Source of the DNA: an uncultured Phycicoccus sp.
GTDB lineage: Bacteria > Actinomycetota > Actinomycetes > Actinomycetales > Dermatophilaceae
Direction of reading: 5' to 3'
Assembly: GCF_947495705.1 (NCBI RefSeq)
Contig: NZ_CANLZR010000005.1
Span: 186,001 to 250,000, forward strand
Length of the DNA stretch: 64,000 nucleotides
Part shown: positions 48,125 to 58,555 of the stretch, piece by piece
How the letters are laid out: every line of letters starts with the position of its first letter
How positions within the stretch are numbered: the first letter of the stretch is position 1
Position numbers and translations under genes: made by a program
The notes under the pieces: generated by a model
The model's database searches: none
The model's input: the letters and a program-made list of their open reading frames with translations, nothing else
What the model was told of the DNA's origin: nothing

Positions 48125-48406
48125 GTGATCACCGCCATCGTCCTCATCACCGCCGACGTCGACCGCATCCCGGAGGTCGCCCAGGCGATCGCCGACCTCG
48201 ACGGCGTCACCGAGGTCTACTCGGTGGCCGGCGACGCCGACCTCGTCGCGATGGTCAGGGTCCGCCAGCACGAGTCCCTCGCCGACGTCATCGCCGACCG
48301 GCTCAACAAGATCGACGGCGTCACCGGCACGAACACCCACATCGCGTTCCGGACCTACTCCTCGCACGACCTCGAGACGGCGTTCAGCCTCGGCATCGAG
48401 GACTGA
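48125..48406 (+). CDS. Stand-alone Lrp/AsnC ligand-binding (RAM) domain protein
   Basis: AIADLDGVTEVYSVAGDADLVAMVRV; no HTH. Confidence 0.9.
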   Translation: MITAIVLITADVDRIPEVAQAIADLDGVTEVYSVAGDADLVAMVRVRQHESLADVIADRLNKIDGVTGTNTHIAFRTYSSHDLETAFSLGIED

Positions 48407-48421
48407 CCCCCGCGGCCCGGC

Positions 48422-49492
48422 TCAGCCGGCGAGCTCGCGGGTCGTGCGGGCCCAGCGGTCCAGCAGCTCCGCCGCGGACCCGGCGTCGAGGGCCTCCTCG
48501 GCCCGCCGCACCCCCGCCCCGAGCGCCGCCACCAGCGCGTCCCGCGTGGGCGCCCCGCCCAGGCCCGAGGCCACGGCCAGCGCCATCCCGGCGTTGAGGA
48601 CGACGGCGTCACGCACCGGCCCGGCCTCGCCCGCGAACACGCGACGGGCGACCTCGGCGTTGAAGGCGGCGTCGCCGCCGCGCAGCGCCTCGACCGGCGC
48701 CTCCCGGACGCCGACGTCGCCGGGCGCGACGGACAGCTCGGTCACCTCACCGCCGGCCACCCACCACACCGTCGAGGTGGTGGCGAGGGTCAGCTCGTCG
48801 AGGCCGTCGTCACCGCGGAAGACCGCAGCGGGGCGGCCCCGCCCGGCGAACACGCCGGCGATGAGCGGGGCCAGCCGGGCGTCGGCCACCCCCACCGCGG
48901 CGTAGGTGGGCTGCCCGGGGTTGGTGAGCGGGCCGAGAGCGTTGAACGCGGTACCGACGGCCAGCTCACGACGGGCGACGGCGGCGTGGCGCATCGCAGG
49001 ATGGAAGGCGTTGGCGAAGCAGAAGGTGATGCCGACGCTCGCCCCGACCTCGGCGACCTGCTCGGGGGTCAGCGTCAGCGCCACCCCGAGCTCCTCGAGG
49101 ACGTCCGCGGAGCCCGACGAGGACGACGAGGCCCGGTTGCCGTGCTTGACGACCCGCAGCCCGGTGGACGCGACGACGACCGACGCCATCGTCGAGATGT
49201 TCACCGAGTGCATCCGGTCGCCGCCGGTGCCGACGATGTCGGTGCTCGGCCCGGGCACCTCGATGCGGTGCGCGTGCTCGAGCATCACGTCGGCGAGCCC
49301 CCGCAGCTCCTCGACGGTCTCGCCCTTGGCGCGGAGCGCGACGAGGAAGCCGGCCAGCTGCACCGGCGACGCCTCGCCGGTCATCGTCCGGTCCATCGCC
49401 CAGCGGGCGGCGTCGGTGGGCAGGTCCTCCCCGCGGAGCAGGGCGGACAGCAGGTCGGGCCAGGTGGGCTCGCCGGACGGCGTGGCGGACAC
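48422..49492 (-). CDS. trpD: Anthranilate phosphoribosyltransferase
   Basis: [34 protein letters not shown]. Confidence 0.95.
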   Translation of the reverse strand: MSATPSGEPTWPDLLSALLRGEDLPTDAARWAMDRTMTGEASPVQLAGFLVALRAKGETVEELRGLADVMLEHAHRIEVPGPSTDIVGTGGDRMHSVNISTMASVVVASTGLRVVKHGNRASSSSSGSADVLEELGVALTLTPEQVAEVGASVGITFCFANAFHPAMRHAAVARRELAVGTAFNALGPLTNPGQPTYAAVGVADARLAPLIAGVFAGRGRPAAVFRGDDGLDELTLATTSTVWWVAGGEVTELSVAPGDVGVREAPVEALRGGDAAFNAEVARRVFAGEAGPVRDAVVLNAGMALAVASGLGGAPTRDALVAALGAGVRRAEEALDAGSAAELLDRWARTTRELAG

Positions 49493-49498
49493 GCGAGG

Positions 49499-49948
49499 TC
49501 AGCCGACGGCGACCCGCTCGCGGGCGAGGCGCGCGATGCCCTCGGCGACCGCGATCGGGTCGAGCGGGTGCGGGACGGCGTCGTCGGCCAGCGACCAGCC
49601 CGCGAGCCAGGCGTCCTGCGGGCGCCCGGTCAGGACGAGCACCGGGGGGCACCGGAAGATCTCGTTCTTCAGCTGCCGGCACAGCCCGAGCCCGCCCATC
49701 GGGGTGGCCTCGCCGTCGAGGACGACGACGTCGATCCCACCGGCGTCCATCGCCTCGATGACCGCCTCCGCCGTCGCGCACTCGTGCCAGGACACGACCT
49801 CGACGTCCCGCGCCGGGCGGCGACCGGCGGCGGCGCGCACGGCGTCGCGCGTCGTGATGTCGTCGCTGTAGAGCAGGACGTGGACCCGGTGGACACCGTC
49901 GGCGGCCGGGGTGGTCGGGGTTCCCGCTGCGGCGTGGGAGTCAGTCAT
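49499..49948 (-). CDS. Receiver-like protein without output domain
   Basis: [41 protein letters not shown] absent. Confidence 0.8.
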   Translation of the reverse strand: MTDSHAAAGTPTTPAADGVHRVHVLLYSDDITTRDAVRAAAGRRPARDVEVVSWHECATAEAVIEAMDAGGIDVVVLDGEATPMGGLGLCRQLKNEIFRCPPVLVLTGRPQDAWLAGWSLADDAVPHPLDPIAVAEGIARLARERVAVG

Positions 49949-49954
49949 GCGTGC

Positions 49955-49960
49955 ATCGTA
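49955..49960 (-). promoter_or_regulatory. Putative -10 (TACGAT), 6 nt before ATG of receiver-like gene
   Basis: TANNNT at leaderless spacing. Confidence 0.5.
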
Positions 49961-50071
49961 GCGAGCGGGCCGGGCGCACCCGCCGCTGCCCGGCGCGGAT
50001 CGGCGCCGCCGCCAGGACATCGATGTCGAGGGTTTCGGGGGGTCGGCTCGGCACGGGGTGGACGGAGTCGG

Positions 50072-50077
50072 CATAAT
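50072..50077 (+). promoter_or_regulatory. Putative -10 (CATAAT), 6 nt before ctaE GTG
   Basis: 5/6 match to TATAAT at leaderless spacing. Confidence 0.5.
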
Positions 50078-50083
50078 GCCTGC

Positions 50084-50752
50084 GTGGCGTCTTCTGCAGC
50101 AGCTTCGCTCAAGCCCTCGGGTCCGGTCCCGTCGATCGCCGGTCATGGCCCCGCGACGCGGCCCAACATGGTGGCCGTGGGCACCATGGTGTGGCTGTCC
50201 AGCGAGCTCATGTTCTTCGCGGCCCTCTTCGCGTTCTACTTCACGCTCCGGGGCAACCTGCCCGAGCTGTGGGGCCAGCGCACGGAGATGCTCAACGTCC
50301 CGTTCGCGGCCGCCAACACCCTGATCCTCGTCATCTCCTCGGTGTGGTGCCAGCTCGGGGTGTGGCAGGCCGAGCGCGGCGTGCCGGCCCGGCCCGCCGG
50401 GTCGCCCCTGCACCGCATCCGCGAGTGGGGCATGCGCGAGTGGTACGTCCTCACCTACATCTTCGGCTCCATCTTCGTGGCCGGGCAGGTCCTCGAGTAC
50501 GCCGAGCTGGTCGCCGAGGGCGTCACCCTCGCGTCCGACTCCTACGGCTCGATCTTCTACCTCGCCACCGGTTTCCACGGCATGCACGTCACCGGCGGGC
50601 TCTTCGCGTTCCTCCTCATCATCGGGCGGACGTTCACGACCCGGCGGTACACCCACGCCCAGGCCACCGGCGCCGTCGTCACGTCCTACTACTGGCACTT
50701 CGTCGACGTGGTGTGGATCGCCCTCTTCGCGATGATCTACCTCCTCCAGTAA
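50084..50752 (+). CDS. ctaE: Cytochrome c oxidase subunit III
   Basis: [47 protein letters not shown]. Confidence 0.95.
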   Translation: MASSAAASLKPSGPVPSIAGHGPATRPNMVAVGTMVWLSSELMFFAALFAFYFTLRGNLPELWGQRTEMLNVPFAAANTLILVISSVWCQLGVWQAERGVPARPAGSPLHRIREWGMREWYVLTYIFGSIFVAGQVLEYAELVAEGVTLASDSYGSIFYLATGFHGMHVTGGLFAFLLIIGRTFTTRRYTHAQATGAVVTSYYWHFVDVVWIALFAMIYLLQ

Positions 50753-50800
50753 CGTGCCCCGCCCGCCGGTCCGACTCGCAGCAGACGACAGGAAACACCC

Positions 50801-51613
50801 GTGAACGCACTCGCAGCCCGCCGCCGGCACCCGGCCGCGATCGCCATCCTCCTCATGATCGGCCTCTTCCTCACGGGAGCGGCCTACGCCGCGGTCGCCC
50901 CCAAGCCCGCCGACGCCACGACCAAGGCCCTGCCGGCCCAGTCGGTCGAGGAGGGCAAGTCGCTGTTCCGGGCCAACTGCGCCTCCTGCCACGGGCTCAA
51001 CGCCGAGGGTCGCGCCACCGGCAACGGCGACAAGATCGCCGGCCCGCCGCTCGCGGGCGTCGGGGCCGCCGCCGTCGACTTCCAGGTCGGCACCGGGCGG
51101 ATGCCGATGACCGCGCCCGGTATCCAGGCCGCGCGGGCCGACGACGTCGTCTTCACCCAGGAGCAGATCGACGCGCTCGCCGCCTACGTCGCCTCCCTGG
51201 CGCCCGGGCCCGCGGTGCCCAGCGAGGAGGCCGTCGACCCGACGAAGGGCAACCCGGCCTTCGGCGGTGAGCTCTTCCGCGTCAACTGCGCGATGTGCCA
51301 CAACTTCGCCGGCTCCGGCGGCGCCCTGACCCGCGGAAAGTACGCGCCGTCGCTGCGGGACGTGTCGGGCAAGCACATCTACGAGGCGATGCAGACCGGC
51401 CCGCAGAGCATGCCGGTGTTCAGCGACACCAACATCACGCCCGAGAACAAGCGGGACATCATCGCCTTCCTCGACACCCTCGACTCGCAGGAGAACCCCG
51501 GAGGCATGACCCTCGGCTCGCTCGGCCCGGTCACCGAGGGCCTCTTCGCCTGGGTCTTCGGCCTCGGCATCTTCATCGCCATCGCGATCTGGCTCGGAGC
51601 CAAGGCCGCCTAG
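50801..51613 (+). CDS. qcrC: Diheme cytochrome c of bcc complex
   Basis: CASCH and CAMCH heme motifs, C-terminal TM. Confidence 0.95.
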   Translation: MNALAARRRHPAAIAILLMIGLFLTGAAYAAVAPKPADATTKALPAQSVEEGKSLFRANCASCHGLNAEGRATGNGDKIAGPPLAGVGAAAVDFQVGTGRMPMTAPGIQAARADDVVFTQEQIDALAAYVASLAPGPAVPSEEAVDPTKGNPAFGGELFRVNCAMCHNFAGSGGALTRGKYAPSLRDVSGKHIYEAMQTGPQSMPVFSDTNITPENKRDIIAFLDTLDSQENPGGMTLGSLGPVTEGLFAWVFGLGIFIAIAIWLGAKAA

Positions 51614-51661
51614 CGGCCCCCCGACCGTCCCTATCCCCATCGACGAGAGAACCGGCACCCG

Positions 51662-52807
51662 ATGAACGAGCAGGACACCCCCACCACCGGCACCGAGGTG
51701 GCCCACACCGACGGCCACGGGGACGCCGTGCGCCTCGACCAGGGGCACGTCGTCGGCTCGGGCGGCATCCCGGAGCGCTTCGCCAACCCGGGGCTGCCCG
51801 CGCACGTCCCGCGGATGGCCGACCTCGCCGAGGCGGCGGCGAGGCGGGCCGAGAAGCAGGTCGCGACACTCTTCGGCATCTCGATCCTGTCCACCCTGCT
51901 CTTCCTCGTCCTGTACTTCGCGATCGACGTCACCCAGACCGTCTTCATCCCCGGGATCGGCACCACGAGCGCCTCCAACGTCGCCCTCGGGCTCACCCTC
52001 GCGTTCTCGATGCTCGGCATCGGGCTCGGCGCGGTGCACTGGGCCAAGACCCTGATGCCCGACGAGGAGGTCGTCGAGGAGCGTCACCCGATGGCGTCCA
52101 GCGAGGCCGACCGCCGCGAGGTCGTGCGGGTCCTCGCCGAGGAGGGCGGCTCCTCCCAGATCACCCGGCGCCCGCTCATCAAGTACACCCTCGGCGGGGC
52201 GCTCGGCCTCTTCGCGGTGCCGCTCGTCGTGCAGGTGGCGGGCTCGCTCGGTGAGATGCCGCAGAAGAGCCTGTCGCTCACGTGGTGGCACGGCGGCCCC
52301 AGCGGCCCCGGCGAGGAGCCCGAGTTCCGGCCGCTGCGCCTCATGAAGGACCCCGAGAACACCCCGATCAAGGCGTCCGACGTCACCATCGGCTCGGTGT
52401 TCCACGTCATGCCCGAGGGCCTGCTGCCGGACCCCGAGACCGGTGAGGGCGGCGCCGACCACCTCCTCGAGGAGAAGGCGAAGGCCGCGGTGCTCCTCAT
52501 GCGGCTGGACCCCGCCGTCATCGAGTCCCAGAAGGAGCTCGACTGGGGCTACCAGGGCATCGTCGCCTACTCGAAGATCTGCACCCACGTCGGCTGCCCC
52601 GTCGGCCTGTACGAGCAGCAGACCCACCACCTGCTCTGCCCGTGCCACCAGTCAACCTTCGACGTGACCCAGGATTGCAGGGTCATCTTCGGCCCGGCGA
52701 AGCGTGCCCTGCCACAATTGAAGATCACCGTCGATGACGAGGGCTACCTCGTCTCCGCCCAGCCGTTCCGCGAAGCGGTCGGCCCGAGCTTCTGGGAGCG
52801 TGGCTGA
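51662..52807 (+). CDS. qcrA: Rieske iron-sulfur subunit of bcc complex
   Basis: CTHVGCPVGL...CPCHQS. Confidence 0.95.
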   Translation: MNEQDTPTTGTEVAHTDGHGDAVRLDQGHVVGSGGIPERFANPGLPAHVPRMADLAEAAARRAEKQVATLFGISILSTLLFLVLYFAIDVTQTVFIPGIGTTSASNVALGLTLAFSMLGIGLGAVHWAKTLMPDEEVVEERHPMASSEADRREVVRVLAEEGGSSQITRRPLIKYTLGGALGLFAVPLVVQVAGSLGEMPQKSLSLTWWHGGPSGPGEEPEFRPLRLMKDPENTPIKASDVTIGSVFHVMPEGLLPDPETGEGGADHLLEEKAKAAVLLMRLDPAVIESQKELDWGYQGIVAYSKICTHVGCPVGLYEQQTHHLLCPCHQSTFDVTQDCRVIFGPAKRALPQLKITVDDEGYLVSAQPFREAVGPSFWERG

Positions 52808-52808
52808 G

Positions 52809-54551
52809 ATGTCCACGACCTCGCACGACCCGCGTCCGGCCGACGCGCTCCGCGACGGCGACACCGCGCGTCACGCCGCTCCCTCCACCGCGGTCCGCAA
52901 GGTCGGCGGGTTCGCCGGCTGGGTCGACGACCGCACGGGCGCCGCCAAGCCGGTCGGCTACCTCATGAAGAAGGTCTTCCCCGACCACTGGTCCTTCATG
53001 CTCGGCGAGATCGCGATGTACTCGATGATCATCTGCCTGGTCACCGGGGCCTTCCTCACGTTCTGGTTCGTGCCCAGCGCCGGCCACACCGTCTACGACG
53101 GCTCCTACGTGCCGCTGCGCGGTGTCGGGATGTCCGAGGCCTACGCGTCCTCGCTCAACATCTCCTTCGACATCAAGGGCGGCCTCATCATCCGCCAGAT
53201 CCACCACTGGGCCGCGCTGATGTTCGTCGTCGCGCTCGTCGTCCACATGTTCCGGGTCTTCTTCACCGGCGCCTTCCGCAAGCCGCGCGAGATCAACTGG
53301 GTCATCGGCTCGGTCCTCGCCCTCCTTGCCATCGTCGAGGGCTTCGCGGGCTACTCCCTTCCCGACGACCTGCTGTCGGGCACCGGCATCCGCGCCATGG
53401 CCGGGTTCGTGCAGACCGCTCCGGTCATCGGCACCTACCTCGTGTACGGCATCTTCGGCGGCCCGTTCCCCGGCGAGATGATCATCCCGCGGCTGTACTC
53501 CGCGCACGTGCTGCTGATCCCCGCCATCCTCGTGGGGCTCTTCATCGCCCACGTGGGGCTGGTCGCCCTCCAGAAGCACACCCAGTACCCCGGCCCGGGC
53601 CGCACGAACAACAACGTCGTCGGCTACCCGGTCATGCCGGTGTACGCCGCCAAGGCCGGTGGCTTCTTCTTCATCGTCTTCGGCGTCATCGCCCTCATCT
53701 CGGCGCTCGTGCAGATCAACCCGATCTGGGGCTACGGGCCGTACGACCCGTCGCCGGTCACCGCGGGCTCCCAGCCCGACTGGTACATGGGCTTCGCCGA
53801 CGGCGCGCTGCGCCTGCTGCCCGGCTGGCTCGAGTTCACCGTGTTCGGCTACACGATCTCGGCGAACATCTTCCCGGGCGCCCTGATCCTGCTCCCGCTC
53901 GTCTACATCGTCCTCGGGGTCTATCCGTTCCTCGAGCGCTGGGTCACCGGCGACGACCGCGAGCACCACCTCCTGCAGCGCCCCCGCAACGCGCCGGTGC
54001 GCACCGGGATCGGCATGGCAGGCATCACCGCCTACACGATCCTCATGTTCGCCGGTGGCAACGACATCCTGGCGATCAAGCTGGGCATGTCGATCAACGA
54101 CCTCACGTGGTTCTTCCGCATCGGCTTCTTCGTCCTGCCTCCGCTCGTGTTCTGGGTCACCAAGCGGGTGTGTCTCTCGCTCCAGCGCCGTGACCGCGAG
54201 CAGGTCCTCCATGGGCGCGAGTCCGGCACGATCATCCGCACGCCCGACGGGCGCTTCTTCGAGCGCCACGAGGCCGAGCTGCCCGAGGACCAGTGGATCC
54301 TCGTCCAGCACGAGGCGGTCGCACCGCTCGAGCTGGAGCCGGCCGTCGACGAGCACGGGGTCGCGCGCCCCGCGGCCCGCGGCGACCGCCTCCGCGCCGC
54401 CGTGTCGCGGTTCTACTTCCGCGACGCGGTCAACCCGGTCACCCCGGCCGAGCTGGCGGCTGCGCACCACCACGGCGAGGAGACCGAGGCGATCGAGGGT
54501 GGCGAGCCCGCCGAGCAGCTGGAGTCCCCGGAAGCGGCGTCCCGGCGCTGA
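52809..54551 (+). CDS. qcrB: Cytochrome b subunit of bcc complex
   Basis: Multi-TM, GGLIIRQIHHWAALMFVVALVVHM. Confidence 0.95.
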   Translation: MSTTSHDPRPADALRDGDTARHAAPSTAVRKVGGFAGWVDDRTGAAKPVGYLMKKVFPDHWSFMLGEIAMYSMIICLVTGAFLTFWFVPSAGHTVYDGSYVPLRGVGMSEAYASSLNISFDIKGGLIIRQIHHWAALMFVVALVVHMFRVFFTGAFRKPREINWVIGSVLALLAIVEGFAGYSLPDDLLSGTGIRAMAGFVQTAPVIGTYLVYGIFGGPFPGEMIIPRLYSAHVLLIPAILVGLFIAHVGLVALQKHTQYPGPGRTNNNVVGYPVMPVYAAKAGGFFFIVFGVIALISALVQINPIWGYGPYDPSPVTAGSQPDWYMGFADGALRLLPGWLEFTVFGYTISANIFPGALILLPLVYIVLGVYPFLERWVTGDDREHHLLQRPRNAPVRTGIGMAGITAYTILMFAGGNDILAIKLGMSINDLTWFFRIGFFVLPPLVFWVTKRVCLSLQRRDREQVLHGRESGTIIRTPDGRFFERHEAELPEDQWILVQHEAVAPLELEPAVDEHGVARPAARGDRLRAAVSRFYFRDAVNPVTPAELAAAHHHGEETEAIEGGEPAEQLESPEAASRR

Positions 54552-54558
54552 CGCCCGC

Positions 54559-55998
54559 GTGACCTCGGTGAGGCCGAGCCCCGGGCTGCCCCACAGCACG
54601 CCGGAGGAGCAGGGCGTCCCGTCCCCCGCTGTCCGCGCCCTCCTGGCCCGCTGGGAGGGCCGCGGGCTGGAGCCGCACAGCGTGAGCATCGTGCGGCACG
54701 GCCACGTCGTCGCAGAGGGGTCGTGGGCGCCCTACCACCGGGCCGGCCGGCAGCTCGTGTACTCCGTGAGCAAGACGTTCACGGCGTGCGCCGTCGGCCT
54801 CGCCGTCGACGAGGGCCTGCTGCGGCTCCAGGACCGCGTCGTCGACCTCTTCCCCGAGGCCGCACCCCTCGCGGGACCGCGGGCGGCCGCCCTGACCCTC
54901 CACGACCTGCTGGCGATGCGCACCGGGCACCGCGCCGACAGCCTCGTCTGGCGCGAGAGCCGCCCCGCGACGTTCCCCGAGACCTTCCTCGGCACCGAGC
55001 CCGAGGAGGACCCCGGCTGGTTCGTCTACCACAACGGCGCGACGCTCATGGCGGGCCTGGCGGTGCAGCGGCGCAGCGGGCAGCGGCTGCTCGACTACCT
55101 CACGCCCCGCCTGCTCGAGCCCCTCGGGGTGTCCGACGCCGCCTGGAGCGGCGAGGACGGCCTGGACGCCGGCTACTCCGGGCTCCACGTGCCGACCCAC
55201 GCCCTGAGCCACCTCGGGGAGCTCCTCATGCGTGACGGGGTGTGGCACGGGCGGCGCCTCCTGCCGCAGGGGTGGGTGAGCCTGATGACGACCGCGCACA
55301 CCGACACCACCCACCACCCCGAGACCGTCGACTGGCAGCAGGGGTACGGCTACCAGATGTGGCGCTGCCGCCACGATGCCGTGCGCGCGGACGGCGCCTA
55401 CGGGCAGTTCTCGGTCGTCGTCCCCGGGGCCGACCTCGTCGTCGCGCTGACGTCGTGCACCGACCGCACCCAGGAGACGCTCGACGCGATCTGGGAGGAG
55501 CTGCTGCCGGCCCTTTCCGACGCACCCCTCCCCCCGGATCCCGACGCGCACGGCGAGCTCACCCGGCACCTCGCGGGCGCCCGGCTCGGTGCCGAGGGCT
55601 CGCGCGCCCCGGCCCCGGGCGACGGCCCGTGGGCGTTCACCCACGCGCCCACCGAGGACGTGCCCGCCCTGACCGGGGTCCTGGTGCACCGGGCGCCGCA
55701 CGGTCCCGGATGGTCGCTGACCCTGCTCGAGGGCGACGCCGAGCTGGAGGTCCCGTGCTCCGACGGCGCCTGGCCCGACCCGGCCGGGGCGCCCTGGGTC
55801 GCCTCGGGCGGGTGGACCCAGGCGGGCGCCTTCTCGGCACGGGTCGCCGCGGTCGAGACCCCCCACGCCCTGCTCGTGCACTGCGCCGACGGGGTCGCCA
55901 CGGCGCGCTGGAACGGGATCCCCCTGACCGCACCGGTGCTCGGCACCCTGCTCGCGCCGGGCCCGCGGGACGGCGGGGCGGTCACGTGGAGCCGCTGA
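54559..55998 (+). CDS. Beta-lactamase-family serine hydrolase
   Basis: SVSK (SxxK), YHNG (YxN), LHDLLAMRTGH. Confidence 0.9.
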   Translation: MTSVRPSPGLPHSTPEEQGVPSPAVRALLARWEGRGLEPHSVSIVRHGHVVAEGSWAPYHRAGRQLVYSVSKTFTACAVGLAVDEGLLRLQDRVVDLFPEAAPLAGPRAAALTLHDLLAMRTGHRADSLVWRESRPATFPETFLGTEPEEDPGWFVYHNGATLMAGLAVQRRSGQRLLDYLTPRLLEPLGVSDAAWSGEDGLDAGYSGLHVPTHALSHLGELLMRDGVWHGRRLLPQGWVSLMTTAHTDTTHHPETVDWQQGYGYQMWRCRHDAVRADGAYGQFSVVVPGADLVVALTSCTDRTQETLDAIWEELLPALSDAPLPPDPDAHGELTRHLAGARLGAEGSRAPAPGDGPWAFTHAPTEDVPALTGVLVHRAPHGPGWSLTLLEGDAELEVPCSDGAWPDPAGAPWVASGGWTQAGAFSARVAAVETPHALLVHCADGVATARWNGIPLTAPVLGTLLAPGPRDGGAVTWSR

Positions 55999-56339
55999 GC
56001 GCCGAGCACTTCGACCGGATCGTCGAGGACGCCCTCGACGAGGTGCCCGAGGAGCTGATGGCGATGCTCGACAACGTCGTCTTCCTCGTCGAGGACGAGC
56101 CGCCGCCGGACGACCCGGACCTGCTCGGGGTCTACGAGGGCATCCCCCTCACCGAGCGCGGCGACGCATGGTCGGCCGGGGCGCTCCCGGACCGCATCCT
56201 GCTCTTCCGGGGGCCGCTGAGCCGGATGTGCGGCGACATCGAGGAGCTGACCGACGAGATCACGGTCACCGTGGTGCACGAGATCGCCCACCACTTCGGG
56301 ATCGACGACGCCGCGCTGCACGACCTCGGCTGGGGCTGA
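55986..56339 (+). CDS. Minimal zincin metallopeptidase family protein
   Basis: VHEIAHHFGIDDAALHDLGWG. Confidence 0.88.
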   Translation: MEPLSAEHFDRIVEDALDEVPEELMAMLDNVVFLVEDEPPPDDPDLLGVYEGIPLTERGDAWSAGALPDRILLFRGPLSRMCGDIEELTDEITVTVVHEIAHHFGIDDAALHDLGWG

Positions 56340-56352
56340 CGGACGAGTCCGC

Positions 56353-56766
56353 TCAGAGGGCGTGCGGGCCCTTCCAGTACTCGAAGGTCCACGTGACGAC
56401 AGCCGGGACGGCGAAGAACACGCCGATGATGACGAGCCACCACCCGACGGCGAGGCCGAGGAAGATGATCGCCGCGGAGCCGGCGAGGAACAGCGGCTGC
56501 CAGCTGTGCGGGCTGAAGAACCCGTACTCGCCCTGGATCTCGTCGATCTCACCGAGCGGGTCGTCGGAGGGGTCCCGGTCGAGCCGGCGCCGGGTCATCC
56601 AGAGGTACCAGGCGATCATGAAGCCCAACAGCGCGGCGAGGATGAGCCCGAGGACCCCCACCCACTCGACCCCGAGCTCGGTGGAGCTGGTCCAGGCCCA
56701 GTAGAGCACCGCGACGGCGCCGGCGAACACCCCGAGGAGGATGCCGATCTTCTCCATGGCGCGCAT
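56353..56766 (-). CDS. ctaF: Actinobacterial cytochrome c oxidase subunit IV
   Basis: Four TM segments, DPLGEIDEIQGEYGFFSPHSWQPLFLA; adjacent to ctaD. Confidence 0.93.
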   Translation of the reverse strand: MRAMEKIGILLGVFAGAVAVLYWAWTSSTELGVEWVGVLGLILAALLGFMIAWYLWMTRRRLDRDPSDDPLGEIDEIQGEYGFFSPHSWQPLFLAGSAAIIFLGLAVGWWLVIIGVFFAVPAVVTWTFEYWKGPHAL

Positions 56767-56769
56767 GCG

Positions 56770-58554
56770 TCAGTCCTTCTTCGTCGGGGTCTCGTCGACG
56801 AACGCGGCGTCGTCGATGTCGGCCGGGCCGAGGGCCGAGACCATCGCGTGCTCCTTGCTGGCGCGGGCCTCGGCGTGCGTCCCGGCGGGCGCTGCATGCG
56901 GGTGGTGCAGGTCGAACGCGGGGCGCTCGGAGCGGATCCGCGGGATGCGGTCGAAGTTGTGCCGCGGCGGCGGGCACGACGTGGCCCACTCCAGCGAGCC
57001 GCCGTACCCCCACGGGTCGTCGGACTCGACGTGCGGCGCGGTCCTCGACGTCTTCCAGAGGTTGTAGAAGAACGGCAGCATCGAGGCGCCGAGCAGGAAC
57101 GCGCCGGCGGTCGAGATCTGGTTGCCGAGGGTGAAGCCGTCCTCGGGCAGGTAGTCGGCGTAGCGCCGCGGCATGCCCTGCGCGCCGAGGATGTGCTGGA
57201 CGAAGAACGTCATGTGGAAGCCGATGAACAGCATCCAGAAGTGGATCTTGCCCAGCCGCTCGTCGAGCATCCGGCCGGTGAACTTGGGCCACCAGAAGTA
57301 GAAGCCGGCGAACATCGCGAACACGACGGTGCCGAAGACGACGTAGTGGAAGTGCGCGACGACGAAGTAGCTGTCGGAGAGCTGGAAGTCCAGGGCCGGG
57401 CTGGCGAGGATGACCCCGGTCAGGCCACCGAAGAGGAAGGTGACGAGGAAGCCCAGCGACCAGATGAGCGGCGTCGCGAACTCGAGCTTGCCGCCCCACA
57501 TCGTGCCGATCCAGTTGAAGAACTTCACGCCTGTGGGCACGGCGATGAGCATCGTCATGATCGCGAAGAACGGCAGCAGCACCTGCCCGGTGGCGTACAT
57601 GTGGTGCGCCCACACCGACACCGAGAGCGCCGCGATGGCGATCGTCGCGTAGACGAGGGTCTTGTAGCCGAAGATCGGCTTGCGCGAGAACACCGGGAGG
57701 ATCTCGGAGATCAGCCCGAAGAAGGGCAGGGCGATGATGTAGACCTCGGGGTGCCCGAAGAACCAGAAGATGTGCTGCCACAGCATCGACCCCCCGCTCT
57801 CGGGAGCGAAGATCTGCGCTCCGAAGCGGCGGTCGGCCCCGAGGGCGAACAGCGCCGCGGCGAGGGCCGGGAAGGCGATGAGCACGAGGATCGAGGTGAC
57901 GAGCACCGTCCACGTGAAGATCGGCATCCGGAACATCGTCATGCCGGGCGCGCGCATCGTGATGATCGTCGTGATGAAGTTGACGGCGCCGAGGATGGTG
58001 CCGAAGCCGGCCAGGGCCAGCCCGAAGACCCACAGGTCGCCGCCGAGCCCCGGGCTGTACGTGCTGTCGGACAGCGGGGCGTAGGCGAACCAGCCGAAGG
58101 CGGCCGCGCCGTTGGGGGTGAGGAAGCCGGCGCCGACGATGAGCCCACCGAAGAGGTAGAGCCAGTAGGCGAACATGTTGAGGCGGGGGAACGCGACGTC
58201 GGGCGAGCCGATCTGGAGCGGCATCAGTGCGTTCGCGAAGCCGGCGAACAGCGGCGTCGCGAAGAGCAGCAGCATGATCGTGCCGTGCATCGTGAAGAGC
58301 TGGTTGTACTGGTCGGGGTTGTCGACGACCTGGAGGCCCGGGACGGCGAGCTCGGCGCGGATCACCAGGGCCATGAGGCCGCCGACGAGGAACCAGACGA
58401 AGGAGGTGATGAAGTAGAGGTTGCCGATGACCTTGTGGTCGGTCGTCGTCATCCACTTGACGGCGATCGAGCCCGGCGAGACGCGACGGGCGCGGGCCTT
58501 GGTCGTGGTCGTCGTCGTCTCACGCAGCATGCGGGCGTCGGAGGCGGTGCTCAT
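56770..58554 (-). CDS. ctaD: Cytochrome c oxidase subunit I
   Basis: [28 protein letters not shown]. Confidence 0.96.
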   Translation of the reverse strand: MSTASDARMLRETTTTTTKARARRVSPGSIAVKWMTTTDHKVIGNLYFITSFVWFLVGGLMALVIRAELAVPGLQVVDNPDQYNQLFTMHGTIMLLLFATPLFAGFANALMPLQIGSPDVAFPRLNMFAYWLYLFGGLIVGAGFLTPNGAAAFGWFAYAPLSDSTYSPGLGGDLWVFGLALAGFGTILGAVNFITTIITMRAPGMTMFRMPIFTWTVLVTSILVLIAFPALAAALFALGADRRFGAQIFAPESGGSMLWQHIFWFFGHPEVYIIALPFFGLISEILPVFSRKPIFGYKTLVYATIAIAALSVSVWAHHMYATGQVLLPFFAIMTMLIAVPTGVKFFNWIGTMWGGKLEFATPLIWSLGFLVTFLFGGLTGVILASPALDFQLSDSYFVVAHFHYVVFGTVVFAMFAGFYFWWPKFTGRMLDERLGKIHFWMLFIGFHMTFFVQHILGAQGMPRRYADYLPEDGFTLGNQISTAGAFLLGASMLPFFYNLWKTSRTAPHVESDDPWGYGGSLEWATSCPPPRHNFDRIPRIRSERPAFDLHHPHAAPAGTHAEARASKEHAMVSALGPADIDDAAFVDETPTKKD

Positions 58555-58555
58555 C

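Noticed and set aside
49499-52648. 1049-aa minus-strand ORF as one protein
   Set aside because: Only the last ~150 codons are protein-like (receiver); the rest is antisense to ctaE-qcrCA.
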